The position numbers and the translations under genes were made by a program. From CAZHYV01 sp964537055 (GTDB lineage Bacteria > Myxococcota_A > Polyangia > Palsa-1104 > JAEUJZ01), in the NCBI GenBank assembly GCA_964537055.1, contig CAZHYV010000002.1, positions 1 through 64,000 of the forward strand: a DNA stretch of 64,000 bases. Direction: 5' to 3'. This document shows, piece by piece, positions 35,964 to 45,648 of the stretch. The notes under the pieces were generated by a model. The model was not told where the DNA came from, did not search any database, and was given only the letters and a program-made list of their open reading frames with translations. The number at the start of each line of letters is the position of its first letter. Within the stretch, counting starts at the first letter, position 1.

Positions 35964-36635
35964 TTAAAAGCGATATTGAACACCCAGGGGAAATGACCAG
36001 AGGCTGCGAGCGTAGTCTCTTACATATGCCTCAACCCTAAAAGAAATCGAAACTCCTTTTGATATTGGAAATAAAACCCCTGTGCTTAAAACAAAATAAA
36101 ACTCATCCTTAGAGGATTCTCGAAAAAATGAGCTTCCTGGATTCGGAAAAATATGATTGTAGAGAAGATTGAATTGGAACGTCCAGGCAACCCGCCTTTG
36201 GGATCGAAAGAAGGTTTGGAATTCAAAACCCGCTCGAACGTCAAGCATAGACCCTACTTCCTCCTCAAAAAAGAAATGTTTTGAGGAGAGCTGAAGATGG
36301 AGCCTTAAATCGATGCAAGTTTTGGAAGAGATGCCTTGACAGGCATCAACGGCATAAAAACCAACGCCTGCAGCAGCATGTAGCATAGGCAAAACAATTG
36401 CTTGGTTTTCCGGCTCTCCCTCTTTAGGAGGTCTTGGGTCAAGAGCAGCATGGAATCCAGGCCCTACCTCTAAAGTTACAGCCCACTTCGAACGAAGATC
36501 CTTCGCAGGAGCTTCAGGTACGCTTTTCTGAGGAAGCGGGTCCTGCACCTTTTGCTCTTGGGCCTTCGCAGAAGAGGAGGCCAGTACAATGGATACCATC
36601 CATACAAACAAAAAATTTTGGTTCTTTTTCTTCAT
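35964..36635 (-). CDS. Outer-membrane beta-barrel-like protein
   Basis: This 223-residue protein has a signal peptide (MKKKNQNFL..., cleavage after AKA), a short Gln/Pro-rich spacer and then alternating strands with aromatic residues. It ends in Phe (LGVQYRF), the terminal aromatic recognised by the BAM machinery. Likely an 8- or 10-strand outer-membrane protein. No specific family recognised. It is convergent with rimI and divergent from the nucleotidase-barrel gene. Confidence 0.65.
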   Translation of the reverse strand: MKKKNQNFLFVWMVSIVLASSSAKAQEQKVQDPLPQKSVPEAPAKDLRSKWAVTLEVGPGFHAALDPRPPKEGEPENQAIVLPMLHAAAGVGFYAVDACQGISSKTCIDLRLHLQLSSKHFFFEEEVGSMLDVRAGFEFQTFFRSQRRVAWTFQFNLLYNHIFPNPGSSFFRESSKDEFYFVLSTGVLFPISKGVSISFRVEAYVRDYARSLWSFPLGVQYRF

Positions 36636-36803
36636 TCCGTGATTCCCTTGCTTGATCTCCTACCAAACAAGAATCTCTCTGTCTACAAGAAACCATTTCC
36701 TTTCCCACCCTTGATTTTGGAACCTCATCAAGAAGATATCCGCCCGAAATTGGAGCAGATTTTTGTCTATACAGAAAGAATTTGCTAGTTTTCTTCCCCA
36801 TCT

Positions 36804-39257
36804 ATGCAAACCAAACCCTTGTTTGTCTGTGCTGTTTTGTTACAAATCTTTGTCCTTGGCTCTTTAGGAAGTGCTAAGTCTTTCGCCCTTACTGAAGCTC
36901 TCGCCCCTGCTGAGTCTCTGAGCTCTGCTTTACCTATCAGCCGCGCTGAACCTCGTGTTACCGAACCTCAGATCGATCTTATCTTTGCTTCTGATCTCCG
37001 CGGCGACTTTGCTGCGCAGAACTGTAATCAAGACACCCCTTCCCAAAACGCTGGACTCGTTCATTTAGCACGGACTATCACCAAAGCCAAAGAGAACAGC
37101 CCGCAATCAGTCGTCATTGGAGGGGGAGGTTTGCTTGGCCCTCGAGGGAGCGCCCGCTTTCTGACCGCCAGCCAAAGTGGTAGTGAAAAAGCGGCTCTCC
37201 TCCTAAACCAGGCTGGGATCGAAGTGATCAGTCTGGGAGTCTCAGAGCTTGCCATCGCCAAAGAGACCCTTCTTTCTTATTTGAATACATGGGGCAGGCT
37301 TGGAGCATCTCCGGTTCTCAGCAATGTGGAGTGTAAGCCAAACAACACATCCTTATGTCAAGCGACCCAGCGTTCTGTAATTCTTGTAAGGGGGGATCTA
37401 AAAATAGGTCTTTTATCGACAATTCCCGAAGACACGTCCGAGCGCGTAGGCCCCGGACATTTGCATGATGCAAAGGTACTCCCGTCGACTCATGTTGGAA
37501 AAGAAGCAAAAGCCCTGCGCACCCAGGTCGATCTCCTGGTACTTAATGTAGATACAAGCAGCAAATGGAACTTGTGGGACGTCATCAAGCTTGTACGCTC
37601 TTTCGAAGCCCAAGGAACCCATCTCGATGTCGTTCACTTGACCAAACTGGATGAGGATCATGGAGGCGTCACTTCAGTCGTTCTCGATCAAGGAACGATT
37701 TTGGTGGGCAGTCCCTCCCAGGGCCAGGGGGTTACCAAAGTATCTCTTGTTCCTACTGCTGGAAATAGCTTTCCTGGGAAGGAAAAATCCTCCTCAGCCT
37801 CCCAATACAAAGCTCTTGCCGAATTTGTCACCGAGCCAGGGCTAGAAAATGAAGCGCTCGCCAAATCGATAGGACAGATTCAGCAGGAGATGTGCAAGAC
37901 TTTCAATGCTTCCGTGGCAGCCCTCCCAAGCGCAGGGCTGGATCGTGCAAAATTCACCCAAATGGTACTCGATGCCATGCGCGAACACGCCAAGGCAGAA
38001 GTAGCTCTTATCAATACCGGTGCCATTTCTGAGCAGGGACTTCCTTTCACTGTAGCCAGCATGGAGGCCCTCGGAAATGTTCTGCCGTTTAAAGCAAGGG
38101 TGGTCCGTGCGTCGGTACTAGGCCAAGACCTCATCGATGCTTTAAAGAAGTATCTCGCCTCCGTGCCGCAACAGAAACTTCGAAGCGCAGGACTCTCTCT
38201 GAAAGGGGAGGATCTTTTAGTCAATGGCAGAGCGGTCAGCCCAGGCGCTCGATACCGGGTAGTCACCATCGATTTCCTCCTCGCAGGAGGAAACGGGCTT
38301 CTCCCCGACAAGCTTTTGCAGGACCCCAAAGTGATCGCAGACGATCTCCAAAAGCTGGTACTAGCTTATTTAGAAAAGCGAAAAACCCCTGATCAGATCA
38401 TTAGGCCGCTTACGCTCGAGGACCGGCCGCTTTGGACCGTAGCGTTTGATCTAGGGGCAGATCTACAGAACGTGACGGTCAACAACCCAAATAATCTCTA
38501 CGATCGGCCTCAGCTATCCCGAGATCCTAGCATCGCATTTAAGCTGGATGGAAGCCTACGGATTGAGATGGATCATCCAAAACACCTGTTTCAATGGATG
38601 GCCCGGGGTCAGTACGGACAGTCATGGCTTTATGCAAGGGATCTTGCCACCGACCCGAACAGCGCCAGAAACTGGGTAGGGCAAGAAACGGCGGACTTGA
38701 TCAACACCCAAGCGCTCTATAGTTTTCGAGGACTCAGCCTTCTTCATCCTCGGCTCCCCACTCCCTATGCCTCGCTTGGGCTAGAATCCGAATTTACCCG
38801 TCCTGACAATCGCACTTATACCCACCTTGAACTCAGTGCAGCGGCTGGTTTTCGGATGTCTCTTCCTGGACAAATTTCAGCAAACGCTGGGGTCGGGATT
38901 CGTAGCGAGCTTCTGGCCGATAGGAATTCACCCTTGGACCTTGAACGGAATCTCGCCAAAGCTCGGTTCCTCTTTACTACCACGCTAGAGATGCAAAAAC
39001 GTCCGCTTTGGCCAAAATGGGGGAATGCGTTGTTAGGGGAATTTTTGCTCAGTTATCACTTTACGGATCCGTCAGCCCTCAAAACCCACGAATTCCGCAT
39101 AGCAGGCAAGCTTTATATTGCGTTAAAGCGTCCTCTCTATTTCACCATTGGTTCAGATTTTTATTTATTTCGCATGAGGGACAATGACCCAGGGTATTCG
39201 TGGGACTTGCTCGTTGGTCTCAAGGTGCTGTTTGATACCCGAACGCAGATGTTTTAA
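36804..39257 (+). CDS. Degenerate 5'-nucleotidase-like protein fused to a beta-barrel
   Basis: This 817-residue protein has a signal peptide and three parts. Residues about 50-330 follow the order of the UshA/5'-nucleotidase metallophosphatase domain, but the metal-binding motifs (D-x-H-G, GD, GNHE/D) are replaced: FASDLRGDFA, VVIGGGGLLG and ISLGVSELA. Residues about 350-530 are a recognisable 5'-nucleotidase C-terminal domain (INTGAISEQGLPF, LPFKARVV, FLLAGGNGL). Residues about 540-817 are beta-strand-rich, ending in Phe (TRTQMF), like an outer-membrane barrel. The fusion with a barrel is unusual; catalysis is unlikely. A substrate-binding or transport role is inference. Confidence 0.7.
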   Translation: MQTKPLFVCAVLLQIFVLGSLGSAKSFALTEALAPAESLSSALPISRAEPRVTEPQIDLIFASDLRGDFAAQNCNQDTPSQNAGLVHLARTITKAKENSPQSVVIGGGGLLGPRGSARFLTASQSGSEKAALLLNQAGIEVISLGVSELAIAKETLLSYLNTWGRLGASPVLSNVECKPNNTSLCQATQRSVILVRGDLKIGLLSTIPEDTSERVGPGHLHDAKVLPSTHVGKEAKALRTQVDLLVLNVDTSSKWNLWDVIKLVRSFEAQGTHLDVVHLTKLDEDHGGVTSVVLDQGTILVGSPSQGQGVTKVSLVPTAGNSFPGKEKSSSASQYKALAEFVTEPGLENEALAKSIGQIQQEMCKTFNASVAALPSAGLDRAKFTQMVLDAMREHAKAEVALINTGAISEQGLPFTVASMEALGNVLPFKARVVRASVLGQDLIDALKKYLASVPQQKLRSAGLSLKGEDLLVNGRAVSPGARYRVVTIDFLLAGGNGLLPDKLLQDPKVIADDLQKLVLAYLEKRKTPDQIIRPLTLEDRPLWTVAFDLGADLQNVTVNNPNNLYDRPQLSRDPSIAFKLDGSLRIEMDHPKHLFQWMARGQYGQSWLYARDLATDPNSARNWVGQETADLINTQALYSFRGLSLLHPRLPTPYASLGLESEFTRPDNRTYTHLELSAAAGFRMSLPGQISANAGVGIRSELLADRNSPLDLERNLAKARFLFTTTLEMQKRPLWPKWGNALLGEFLLSYHFTDPSALKTHEFRIAGKLYIALKRPLYFTIGSDFYLFRMRDNDPGYSWDLLVGLKVLFDTRTQMF

Positions 39258-39332
39258 CCCAGAAGCAATCGAATGCCGCTGCTCAGCGATCAGAAAAGGA
39301 GGGAGATGGTAGGAGGAACGAGACCCCCTCCC

Positions 39333-41483
39333 TCATGAGGAAAGAGAAGAAAGGATGCGTCGAAGCTCGCTTGGGTTGGTTACGGGTGGAAGACACCGAT
39401 GCCCCTGGCAAACGTAGGCCGTAGTTTCTCCAGAAAGAGAAGATTTCTCTTCTAGCATTGGTAAAAAGAAAGGAGATTTTTCCCTGACTCCGTTAGAAAC
39501 ACTCTCCGCAACATTTGGGCGATCGAAGACAAACCAAAAGATCTCAGGCACATAGAGGGTGGCCGAAATTTGGATAAAGTCTTCTACATCTTGTTTCTTC
39601 ACGCCAGGAGCAATTCCCACAAGGGTAAGACCTCCCCTCTGCAAAGAGAGCCCATGACAAAATGTTGGGTAACCTAAAGGATTTTGTAGATACCTCTTGG
39701 ATTGAGCCAGAAGGGCCTCTGCCCTCTTTCGATAAGCCTCCCCCTGGCCTCCAGTTGCTAGTAGCTCAGCAAAACGCAGTAGCTGTAGGCAGGCAATGCC
39801 TGTTCCTGCAGGAAGTGCCCCATCATGTTCCTGGATCAAAGGAATGCTGAAAGGCAGAGTCTTCTCCTTTTCAGAAACCATCACAAATTGCCGGAACTCA
39901 GGATGATAAAATTTGTCGATCGTCTCATCTAAAAGTGCTTGGCTATGTTCTAAATAAACCCGATCTCCTCGACCGGCAGCAAGATGGTAATACCCTTCGG
40001 ATAAGAAAATATAATCGTCCAACGTTGCAGGTACATTCTTCGCCCCGTCTTGATAGTTACGAAGAAGACCCTGTTTGCTTTTCTCGAAAAAGTACTCTGC
40101 CAGTTGTTCGGCCAGTTTGAAATAGTGCGAAGATTGAAACGCTTTTGCTGCAGTGGCAAGGCCTGATAATAAGAGTCCATTCCACGAGGTCAAGATCTTC
40201 CGATCGGTGGCGGGAGGTACCCGCTTTTTCCGAGCCCCCAAAAGTTTTTGCTTGGCACTTTTTAAAAGGAGCATCTCCCGTTCATCCTTGGGGTGATCGA
40301 TTTCTCGAAGAACATTCGCCCCCGCAAGTCCAAAACTTGCTGCATGAGGCCAGTTCCCTTGTTCTGTGACATCATAGCAGCGACAAAAAACCTCGGTCTC
40401 CTCGTTCGTACATAAGGCTTTTATCTCATTCCGCGTCCAAACATAGTATTTTCCCTCCACCCCCTCGCTGTCTGCATCAACAGAAGCGAAGTACCCTCCC
40501 TGAGGATGCCTCATCTCCTCCAATAACCACCCAATGGTCGTTGAAACCCTGCTTTCAAACTGGGTCGCCAGCCCATGTTTTCCCATCGCAGAAGCGACCA
40601 AGAATCCCTCGCTGTACAATTTGAGCAAGAGCGCATTATCGTACAGCATCTTCTCGAAATGAGGGATGTGCCAAACCTCATCTGTTGAGTAGCGGCAAAA
40701 TCCACCTCCCAGGTGATCATAAATGCCTCCTTTGGCCATCTGCTCTAGTGTTAAAAGTACAGCGTCTGCATAGGCTGGCTCCTTGTGAAAAAAGGACGCA
40801 CTGAGTAGAAATTGAGCTACAGGAACATTCGGGAATTTTGGCGCTCCTTGTAAACCCCCATAAGTACGATCCATGTTTTGCAAAATCAGTTTTGGCGCCC
40901 GTGACAAAAAGCCATCCTTTGACGAGCCACCCCCTGCCCCTTGCAAAGAGTCCCTCTGGTCGTTCAAAGAAGTACCCAGCCGAGGGGCAACCCGATCCAT
41001 CACCCTGGCTCCGTAATCAACCACCTTTTCTGGCTCTTTCTGAAAGATTTTGGCTACGGCGTGCAGCACTTGAGCGAACGCAGGCAGACCATAGCGCTCC
41101 TCTTTGGGGAAATAAGTTCCCCCGTAAAAGGGGATACCCTCTGGCGTCAGAAACATACTGAGTGGCCAACCTCCCGCTTGGCCACTCATGGTTTGGTAGG
41201 CCCGCTGGTACAAGGAATCAACCTCCGGGTACTCTTCCCGATCGACTTTAATACTAAGGAAGTGCTTGTTGACAATGTTTGCCGTTTCTTCATCCTCAAA
41301 TGACTCATGAGCCATCACATGGCACCAGTGACATGCTGAGTAGCCAATCGATAAAAAAATCGGTTTCTGTTCAGCCTGAGCTTTTGCAAAAGCCTCATTC
41401 CCATAAGGATACCAATCTACTGGGTTCTCTGCGTGCTGCTGTAAATAAAGGCTTGTCTCTTGAACCAGGTGGTTTTTCTTCAT
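39333..41483 (-). CDS. DUF255/thioredoxin-fold protein with 6-hairpin domain (YyaL/SSP411)
   Basis: With the start at 41483 (MKKNHLVQE...) the protein has about 716 residues. The N-terminal thioredoxin-like domain contains the C-x-x-C motif in SIGYSACHWCHVM and the strongly conserved VDWYPYGNEAF and GGWPLSMFLTPEG. The remainder is the alpha/alpha-barrel (N-acylglucosamine-2-epimerase-like) half, with GGIYDHLGGGFCRYSTDEVW and FASVDADSEGVEGKYYVW. This combination is the widespread DUF255/YyaL/spermatogenesis-associated 20 family. Its biochemical role is not settled; a redox role of the CxxC is likely. Family assignment is secure. Confidence 0.88.
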   Translation of the reverse strand: MKKNHLVQETSLYLQQHAENPVDWYPYGNEAFAKAQAEQKPIFLSIGYSACHWCHVMAHESFEDEETANIVNKHFLSIKVDREEYPEVDSLYQRAYQTMSGQAGGWPLSMFLTPEGIPFYGGTYFPKEERYGLPAFAQVLHAVAKIFQKEPEKVVDYGARVMDRVAPRLGTSLNDQRDSLQGAGGGSSKDGFLSRAPKLILQNMDRTYGGLQGAPKFPNVPVAQFLLSASFFHKEPAYADAVLLTLEQMAKGGIYDHLGGGFCRYSTDEVWHIPHFEKMLYDNALLLKLYSEGFLVASAMGKHGLATQFESRVSTTIGWLLEEMRHPQGGYFASVDADSEGVEGKYYVWTRNEIKALCTNEETEVFCRCYDVTEQGNWPHAASFGLAGANVLREIDHPKDEREMLLLKSAKQKLLGARKKRVPPATDRKILTSWNGLLLSGLATAAKAFQSSHYFKLAEQLAEYFFEKSKQGLLRNYQDGAKNVPATLDDYIFLSEGYYHLAAGRGDRVYLEHSQALLDETIDKFYHPEFRQFVMVSEKEKTLPFSIPLIQEHDGALPAGTGIACLQLLRFAELLATGGQGEAYRKRAEALLAQSKRYLQNPLGYPTFCHGLSLQRGGLTLVGIAPGVKKQDVEDFIQISATLYVPEIFWFVFDRPNVAESVSNGVREKSPFFLPMLEEKSSLSGETTAYVCQGHRCLPPVTNPSELRRILSSLSS

Positions 41484-41550
41484 GAAGAATGAATATGCAC
41501 GATTCGGCAAAACACAAGAATAGATAAATGTGTTTTACCAAGCTACGTTG

Positions 41551-42423
41551 CTACTTGATTTTTATCAGCTCTACATCAAATACCAACATCCCGGCAGGGG
41601 CTCCGGGTTGGATCGGCTTGTCCCCATAAGCAAGCTTGGCAGGAATCCAGAACCTCGTTTTCTCTCCCTCCACCATCAGCTGGACCGCTTCGCTCCAACC
41701 TGGAATTACTGCATTCAAAAGAAACTCGGTTGTCTGTCCCCTCATAACAGAGCTATCGAACATCTTTCCTTCTGTGGTCCAGCCCGTGTAATGGACTTCT
41801 ACATGATCGGTAGCTTTGGGATGAACCTTCCCCTTGCCCACCTGGAGTACCTTGTAGGAAAGTCCTGAGCTTGTCGTTTTTGCATCCTTAGGGGGAGCTT
41901 TGACATCCTTGGGCACTTCTGGTGCTTTGGTGATACTCAAAAGCTCTACATCAAACACCAACATCCCAGCTGGTGCCCCTGGACGAGTCGGCTTGTCCCC
42001 ATAAGCAAGCTTGGCAGGGATCCAAAACCTGCGTTTTTCTCCCACGACCATCAGTTGGACCCCTTCGGTCCAACCTGGAATCACTGCATTCAAAGGAAAC
42101 TTTGTTGGCACGCCCCGTTTCACGGAACTATCAAACAATTTTCCGTCGGTGGTCCAGCCTGTATAATGGACCTCCACCGTATCCTGCGCCCGCGGATGCT
42201 CGCTTCCCGATCCTTTTTTCAGCACCCTGGATGCAAGCCCCGAACTTGTCCATTGAGCATCCTTTGGAGCAGCTGCAACATCAGAAGGAGCTGCTAATGA
42301 AGACGGCTGCGCAGAGGAAGGCTTCGCCAAATCTGACGGTTTGGCAGGGGTGACTGCATAGACATTGGTTGCAAAGAAAAGGCTGAAACTGAGGAGACCA
42401 AAGAAGAGTGTATATGTTCGCAT
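41551..42423 (-). CDS. Secreted FKBP-type peptidyl-prolyl isomerase with tandem domains
   Basis: This 290-residue protein has a signal peptide, a Pro/Ser/Ala-rich linker and two FKBP domains (about 52-164 and 179-290). Each has HYTGWTT, FDSSV, AVIPGW and the AYG-containing flap, so both look active. By hand alignment they share about 84 of 113 residues, so the duplication is recent. FKBPs catalyse proline isomerisation during folding of exported proteins. Together with the PpiD-like protein it forms part of the periplasmic folding set. It is followed by a DUF255 gene in the same direction. Confidence 0.9.
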   Translation of the reverse strand: MRTYTLFFGLLSFSLFFATNVYAVTPAKPSDLAKPSSAQPSSLAAPSDVAAAPKDAQWTSSGLASRVLKKGSGSEHPRAQDTVEVHYTGWTTDGKLFDSSVKRGVPTKFPLNAVIPGWTEGVQLMVVGEKRRFWIPAKLAYGDKPTRPGAPAGMLVFDVELLSITKAPEVPKDVKAPPKDAKTTSSGLSYKVLQVGKGKVHPKATDHVEVHYTGWTTEGKMFDSSVMRGQTTEFLLNAVIPGWSEAVQLMVEGEKTRFWIPAKLAYGDKPIQPGAPAGMLVFDVELIKIK

Positions 42424-42655
42424 AGATGTATGCTACGAAGCTTGTGTGAAAAACGCAATTTTCTAAAAATGGACATCTCCCCTAAAGAGGGTAACAAATT
42501 CGTTTTTCATGCTTAGCACCCTACTAAGCTCTTGCACGACTCCTCAAGGGAGCCTTTTAAAATTTTTTAGCAACTCAAGAATATTCTTTACTTTTCCTTG
42601 TGCCATGTTAAGACTCCCTCCATCGTTTCTCAAAAGGGATTTCTCAGGAGGATTC

Positions 42656-43636
42656 ATGTTCCGAAAGTATAGTTTATTTGCAAGCTTATTCTTTGGCTTT
42701 CATTGGTTTGCTCTTTCTGTATATGGAGATGTCAAAGCAACGCCAATGCGGGTTGATTTTATTGCTACTCCTAAAATAGTAGTTTTGAACCAGACGGTCA
42801 TTCTTGAAAATACAGGAGATGCCCTCTATCGTGTTGCCAGTGTCCTTACCACAGACCCCTCGTTTGAGATTGATGGCCCCAATCAGATCAATCGGGATTT
42901 ACCCAAAAAGAAAAATATCCCCATCAAGATGAAGTTTACACCCCAAGCAGATGGGCCTATTCAAGCAGACCTTCTTGTCAACGTGATTGAAGATCCAGAA
43001 GGGCCTAATAGAAAGCTGATCGTTCTTCCGATTCCTCTTTTGGGGTATAAAGGCGACACGATCGTTTCCATCTCTCCAGAAGAATTAAAATTTCAGCCAA
43101 CAGATTATACCGGAGGGGAAGTTTCTAATTCTAAATCCCTTGAACTGAAGAATCTTACCCCCTTTCCGGTGACCTATTCCCTAAAAGAAGATACCATCTT
43201 TGGGATTGAGGGCATCCTCAAAACCTCGGCAGGAATCACCGGTACTATTTTAGGAGAAGAGACAAAAACACTCCAGATCTATGTAAATTATCGTGCTTTT
43301 GAACAGATCTATAAACAAAATGGGAAGATCGATGTGACCGATCGTATGCAAATATGGATGAACCAAACCTATGTAACTCAAATAGGGCTTAGTGCAAATC
43401 TCTATCAACCCGCTAAAGAAGGAGGTACATCAAACCAGGACAACGTACCTCCGGGAGCTAGCTCAGGGAATCCTTCAGAGATGGACAAAAACGTCGCTAG
43501 AATGAGCGGCGGTGGTTTTGGGTGCCAGATTTCCTCAGGTGCAAGTGATGGCTCCTCGGTCATTTTATCTATTCTTGCTCTTCTCCTTATCGGAGCATTC
43601 TCTTTAGGGAAAGCGGCCTACTCCCCTTCTCATTAA
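42656..43636 (+). CDS. Paralog A of envelope protein with GGGxxC C-terminal signal
   Basis: The start at 42656 has AGGAGG four bases upstream and a signal peptide; the protein has about 326 residues. The mature part consists of two similar beta-sandwich segments (each with LLVN or LGYKG strands), resembling ASH/choice-of-anchor-D domains. Near the end it has SGGGFGC, a short polar stretch and a hydrophobic segment of about 20 residues. It shares this layout and internal motifs such as PLLGYKG with the next gene (43781-44707), so they are paralogs. A C-terminal anchor is likely, as for MYXO-CTERM proteins, but the motif differs and the terminal Arg cluster is missing. Confidence 0.7.
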   Translation: MFRKYSLFASLFFGFHWFALSVYGDVKATPMRVDFIATPKIVVLNQTVILENTGDALYRVASVLTTDPSFEIDGPNQINRDLPKKKNIPIKMKFTPQADGPIQADLLVNVIEDPEGPNRKLIVLPIPLLGYKGDTIVSISPEELKFQPTDYTGGEVSNSKSLELKNLTPFPVTYSLKEDTIFGIEGILKTSAGITGTILGEETKTLQIYVNYRAFEQIYKQNGKIDVTDRMQIWMNQTYVTQIGLSANLYQPAKEGGTSNQDNVPPGASSGNPSEMDKNVARMSGGGFGCQISSGASDGSSVILSILALLLIGAFSLGKAAYSPSH

Positions 43637-43780
43637 CCCTCCACGATCCTGTTCCCCATAGCAGCATTTTTAGACCCTCTTTAAAACGGTCGGTCTTATC
43701 CATCCTACAAATTTCGTAATTTTCTCTTGTGGTTTTTACCGTGTCGTGATTTCTTTCGATCCAAACATAGGAGGAATATC

Positions 43781-44707
43781 ATGAGATTACGTTCTTTTTT
43801 TCTACTAGGATCCGTTTTGTCTTTGTTTCTAACCCAAATTTCTCAGGCAGCAATCACTACGCCAAATGTTGTAGGATTCTACCAATCCGAGGGGGATTCT
43901 AACCTGACCCGAGAGATCGTACTCAAAAATGAAGATGCGACCCCATATACAGTTCTGCTTGTCTCCGTCTCTTCAAGTGCATACAAAGTTGACAAAGTTG
44001 AAGGAAGTTTGGGCGCTAAACAATTTCTTAAAGCCACCGTTTCGTTCAATCCCTTCTCAGACAAAGTTTATAACGATTCTCTCATTGTTAATCTTAAAGA
44101 AGCATCCGGCAAGTTCACTACCATTGAAGTGCCGCTTTTAGGCTACAAGGGAGCCAACCTTGTTTCTCTCTCAGAAAGCAAGCTCGTGTTTACTACTCAG
44201 AACCTCATGGATACACAACGAACAGTAGCTAAGACGGTAGAGATTAAAAATCCTACGCCCTTTACCATGAGTGTACAACCACTGCTTGTAGATTCCATAT
44301 TTGCTATCGAGGGAGAACCTACTGGTTCTGAAATCCAAATTCCTGCAAAACAATCAAAGATTCTTAAAATTTACGCCAAGCAGGATATGTTTAACCGCAA
44401 GGCAAAAGAAAATATCGAGGAAGCGCTTGAGATCCTTTTCGCTGACCAGGCTCTTCCATCCTCTTTAGCAGGACAGCTGACCTTAAGTGCTTCCCTACGC
44501 ACGACTTCTTCTCCTTCCAACCAAGATGGAAAGACCGATGAGCCAACTGGGACAGAACAGGGTGTACCCATGATTGCCGGTGGGGGTCTAAACTGCTCGT
44601 TTACCCAAATTCCTATGGCAACCTCCGGATCCTTGATCTTCGGGGGAATGTTAGGTCTATCTGTGGGGCTAAGCCTTCTTCTTGCAAGAAGAGCTCGACG
44701 GCGCTAG
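43781..44707 (+). CDS. Paralog B of envelope protein with GGGxxC C-terminal signal
   Basis: AGGAGG lies six bases before the ATG at 43781, followed by a clear signal peptide (cleaved after SQA). The protein has about 308 residues with two beta-sandwich-like segments (VPLLGYKGANLVSLSESKL corresponds to IPLLGYKG in paralog A). The C-terminus has AGGGLNC, a Ser/Thr-rich stretch, a hydrophobic segment and a basic end RRARRR, a layout like MYXO-CTERM sorting signals (Cys, membrane segment, Arg cluster). It follows paralog A by 144 bases. Function unknown. Confidence 0.72.
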   Translation: MRLRSFFLLGSVLSLFLTQISQAAITTPNVVGFYQSEGDSNLTREIVLKNEDATPYTVLLVSVSSSAYKVDKVEGSLGAKQFLKATVSFNPFSDKVYNDSLIVNLKEASGKFTTIEVPLLGYKGANLVSLSESKLVFTTQNLMDTQRTVAKTVEIKNPTPFTMSVQPLLVDSIFAIEGEPTGSEIQIPAKQSKILKIYAKQDMFNRKAKENIEEALEILFADQALPSSLAGQLTLSASLRTTSSPSNQDGKTDEPTGTEQGVPMIAGGGLNCSFTQIPMATSGSLIFGGMLGLSVGLSLLLARRARRR

Positions 44708-44785
44708 TACAGCACAAAGATACTCTGCCTCCCAACTCCAATTCCCTGCCTCCCTATCCTGTTCTCCTTTATACACCTGTAACCC

Positions 44786-45571
44786 TTACACCGCAGGAAG
44801 CACAATCGCCTGCTCACCCAGCGCGCGCTGTGCATCTGCGGTGTAGTTTCCTACACAATCCCTAATAAAGAAGGGAGGCTCGATCACAAGATCGCCTCGC
44901 CCTCCTTTCACCGAAAGAACAAGGGCTCGTTGTGCAGGCTGGCCAGGCTTAGGATGGACAAGCCTGAGCCGCGTTGGTCTTAGACCCACAGACCATAGCT
45001 CATTTAACACCTCTGAGAGCCGTGTTGATGGATAGACCAGAGCAAACTGACCCCGAAAACTCATCAATCTTCGAGAGACCTCAACCAGGCGGGTAAGTGG
45101 AAGGGTCACCTCATGGCGGGCCAGCGCCTCTTCAGTATTGGGGTTAATGCCTCCAGTGCCTAACCGATAATAGGGTGGACAGGAGACAACCAGCTGGAAG
45201 GGGGCTTCGGTAAGATTCTTTTGGACGCCCTTATCTAAAATATCTCCCTCAATCACAAGCGCCTGTTTATCAGCACAGTTATGATTTACATTTTTACGAC
45301 ACAACTGTGCCAATCGGGGCTGCAGCTCAACAAGCGTCACCTTACACAAAGGGGAAGATCTGCCTAAAAGAAGCCCAACAATCCCAACGCCGGCACCAAT
45401 GTCTAGGATGGAACCTACTGATAAGAAAGGGCTTACAAAATCAGCTAATAGCAGAGGATCTACGCTAAATCGATACCCAATCTTAGGTTGAAAGAGGGTT
45501 AGCTTGCCACGTAAAATTTCGTCCTGGGTTAGGTCTTTTGAATCAAGAGAGAGAGAATCGATCATATTCAC
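44786..45571 (-). CDS. tRNA1(Val) (adenine-N6)-methyltransferase-like protein
   Basis: This 261-residue protein has the class I methyltransferase motif I (ILDIGAGVGIVGLLL), an acidic motif II (TLVELQP) and the SCPPYY motif (N/S-P-P-Y) of N6-adenine methyltransferases. The N-terminal GKLTLFQPKIGYRFSVDPLLLADF is typical of the YfiC/TrmN6 group, which modifies tRNA. The start is GTG at 45571 with GGAG five bases upstream. N replaced by S in NPPY occurs in some members. It is convergent with the paralog pair. Confidence 0.8.
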   Translation of the reverse strand: MNMIDSLSLDSKDLTQDEILRGKLTLFQPKIGYRFSVDPLLLADFVSPFLSVGSILDIGAGVGIVGLLLGRSSPLCKVTLVELQPRLAQLCRKNVNHNCADKQALVIEGDILDKGVQKNLTEAPFQLVVSCPPYYRLGTGGINPNTEEALARHEVTLPLTRLVEVSRRLMSFRGQFALVYPSTRLSEVLNELWSVGLRPTRLRLVHPKPGQPAQRALVLSVKGGRGDLVIEPPFFIRDCVGNYTADAQRALGEQAIVLPAV

Positions 45572-45648
45572 AAAAGCTCCTAGCAGCTTCTGGCACGGGA
45601 AAATTTCGCATAGAACCCATCGAAATTAAAGTGATTTTCTAAACTTTC

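Noticed and set aside
39290..39350. GAGGGAG/CTCCCTC inverted repeat after the nucleotidase-barrel gene
   Set aside because: The loop is long and no T run follows, so a terminator is not supported.
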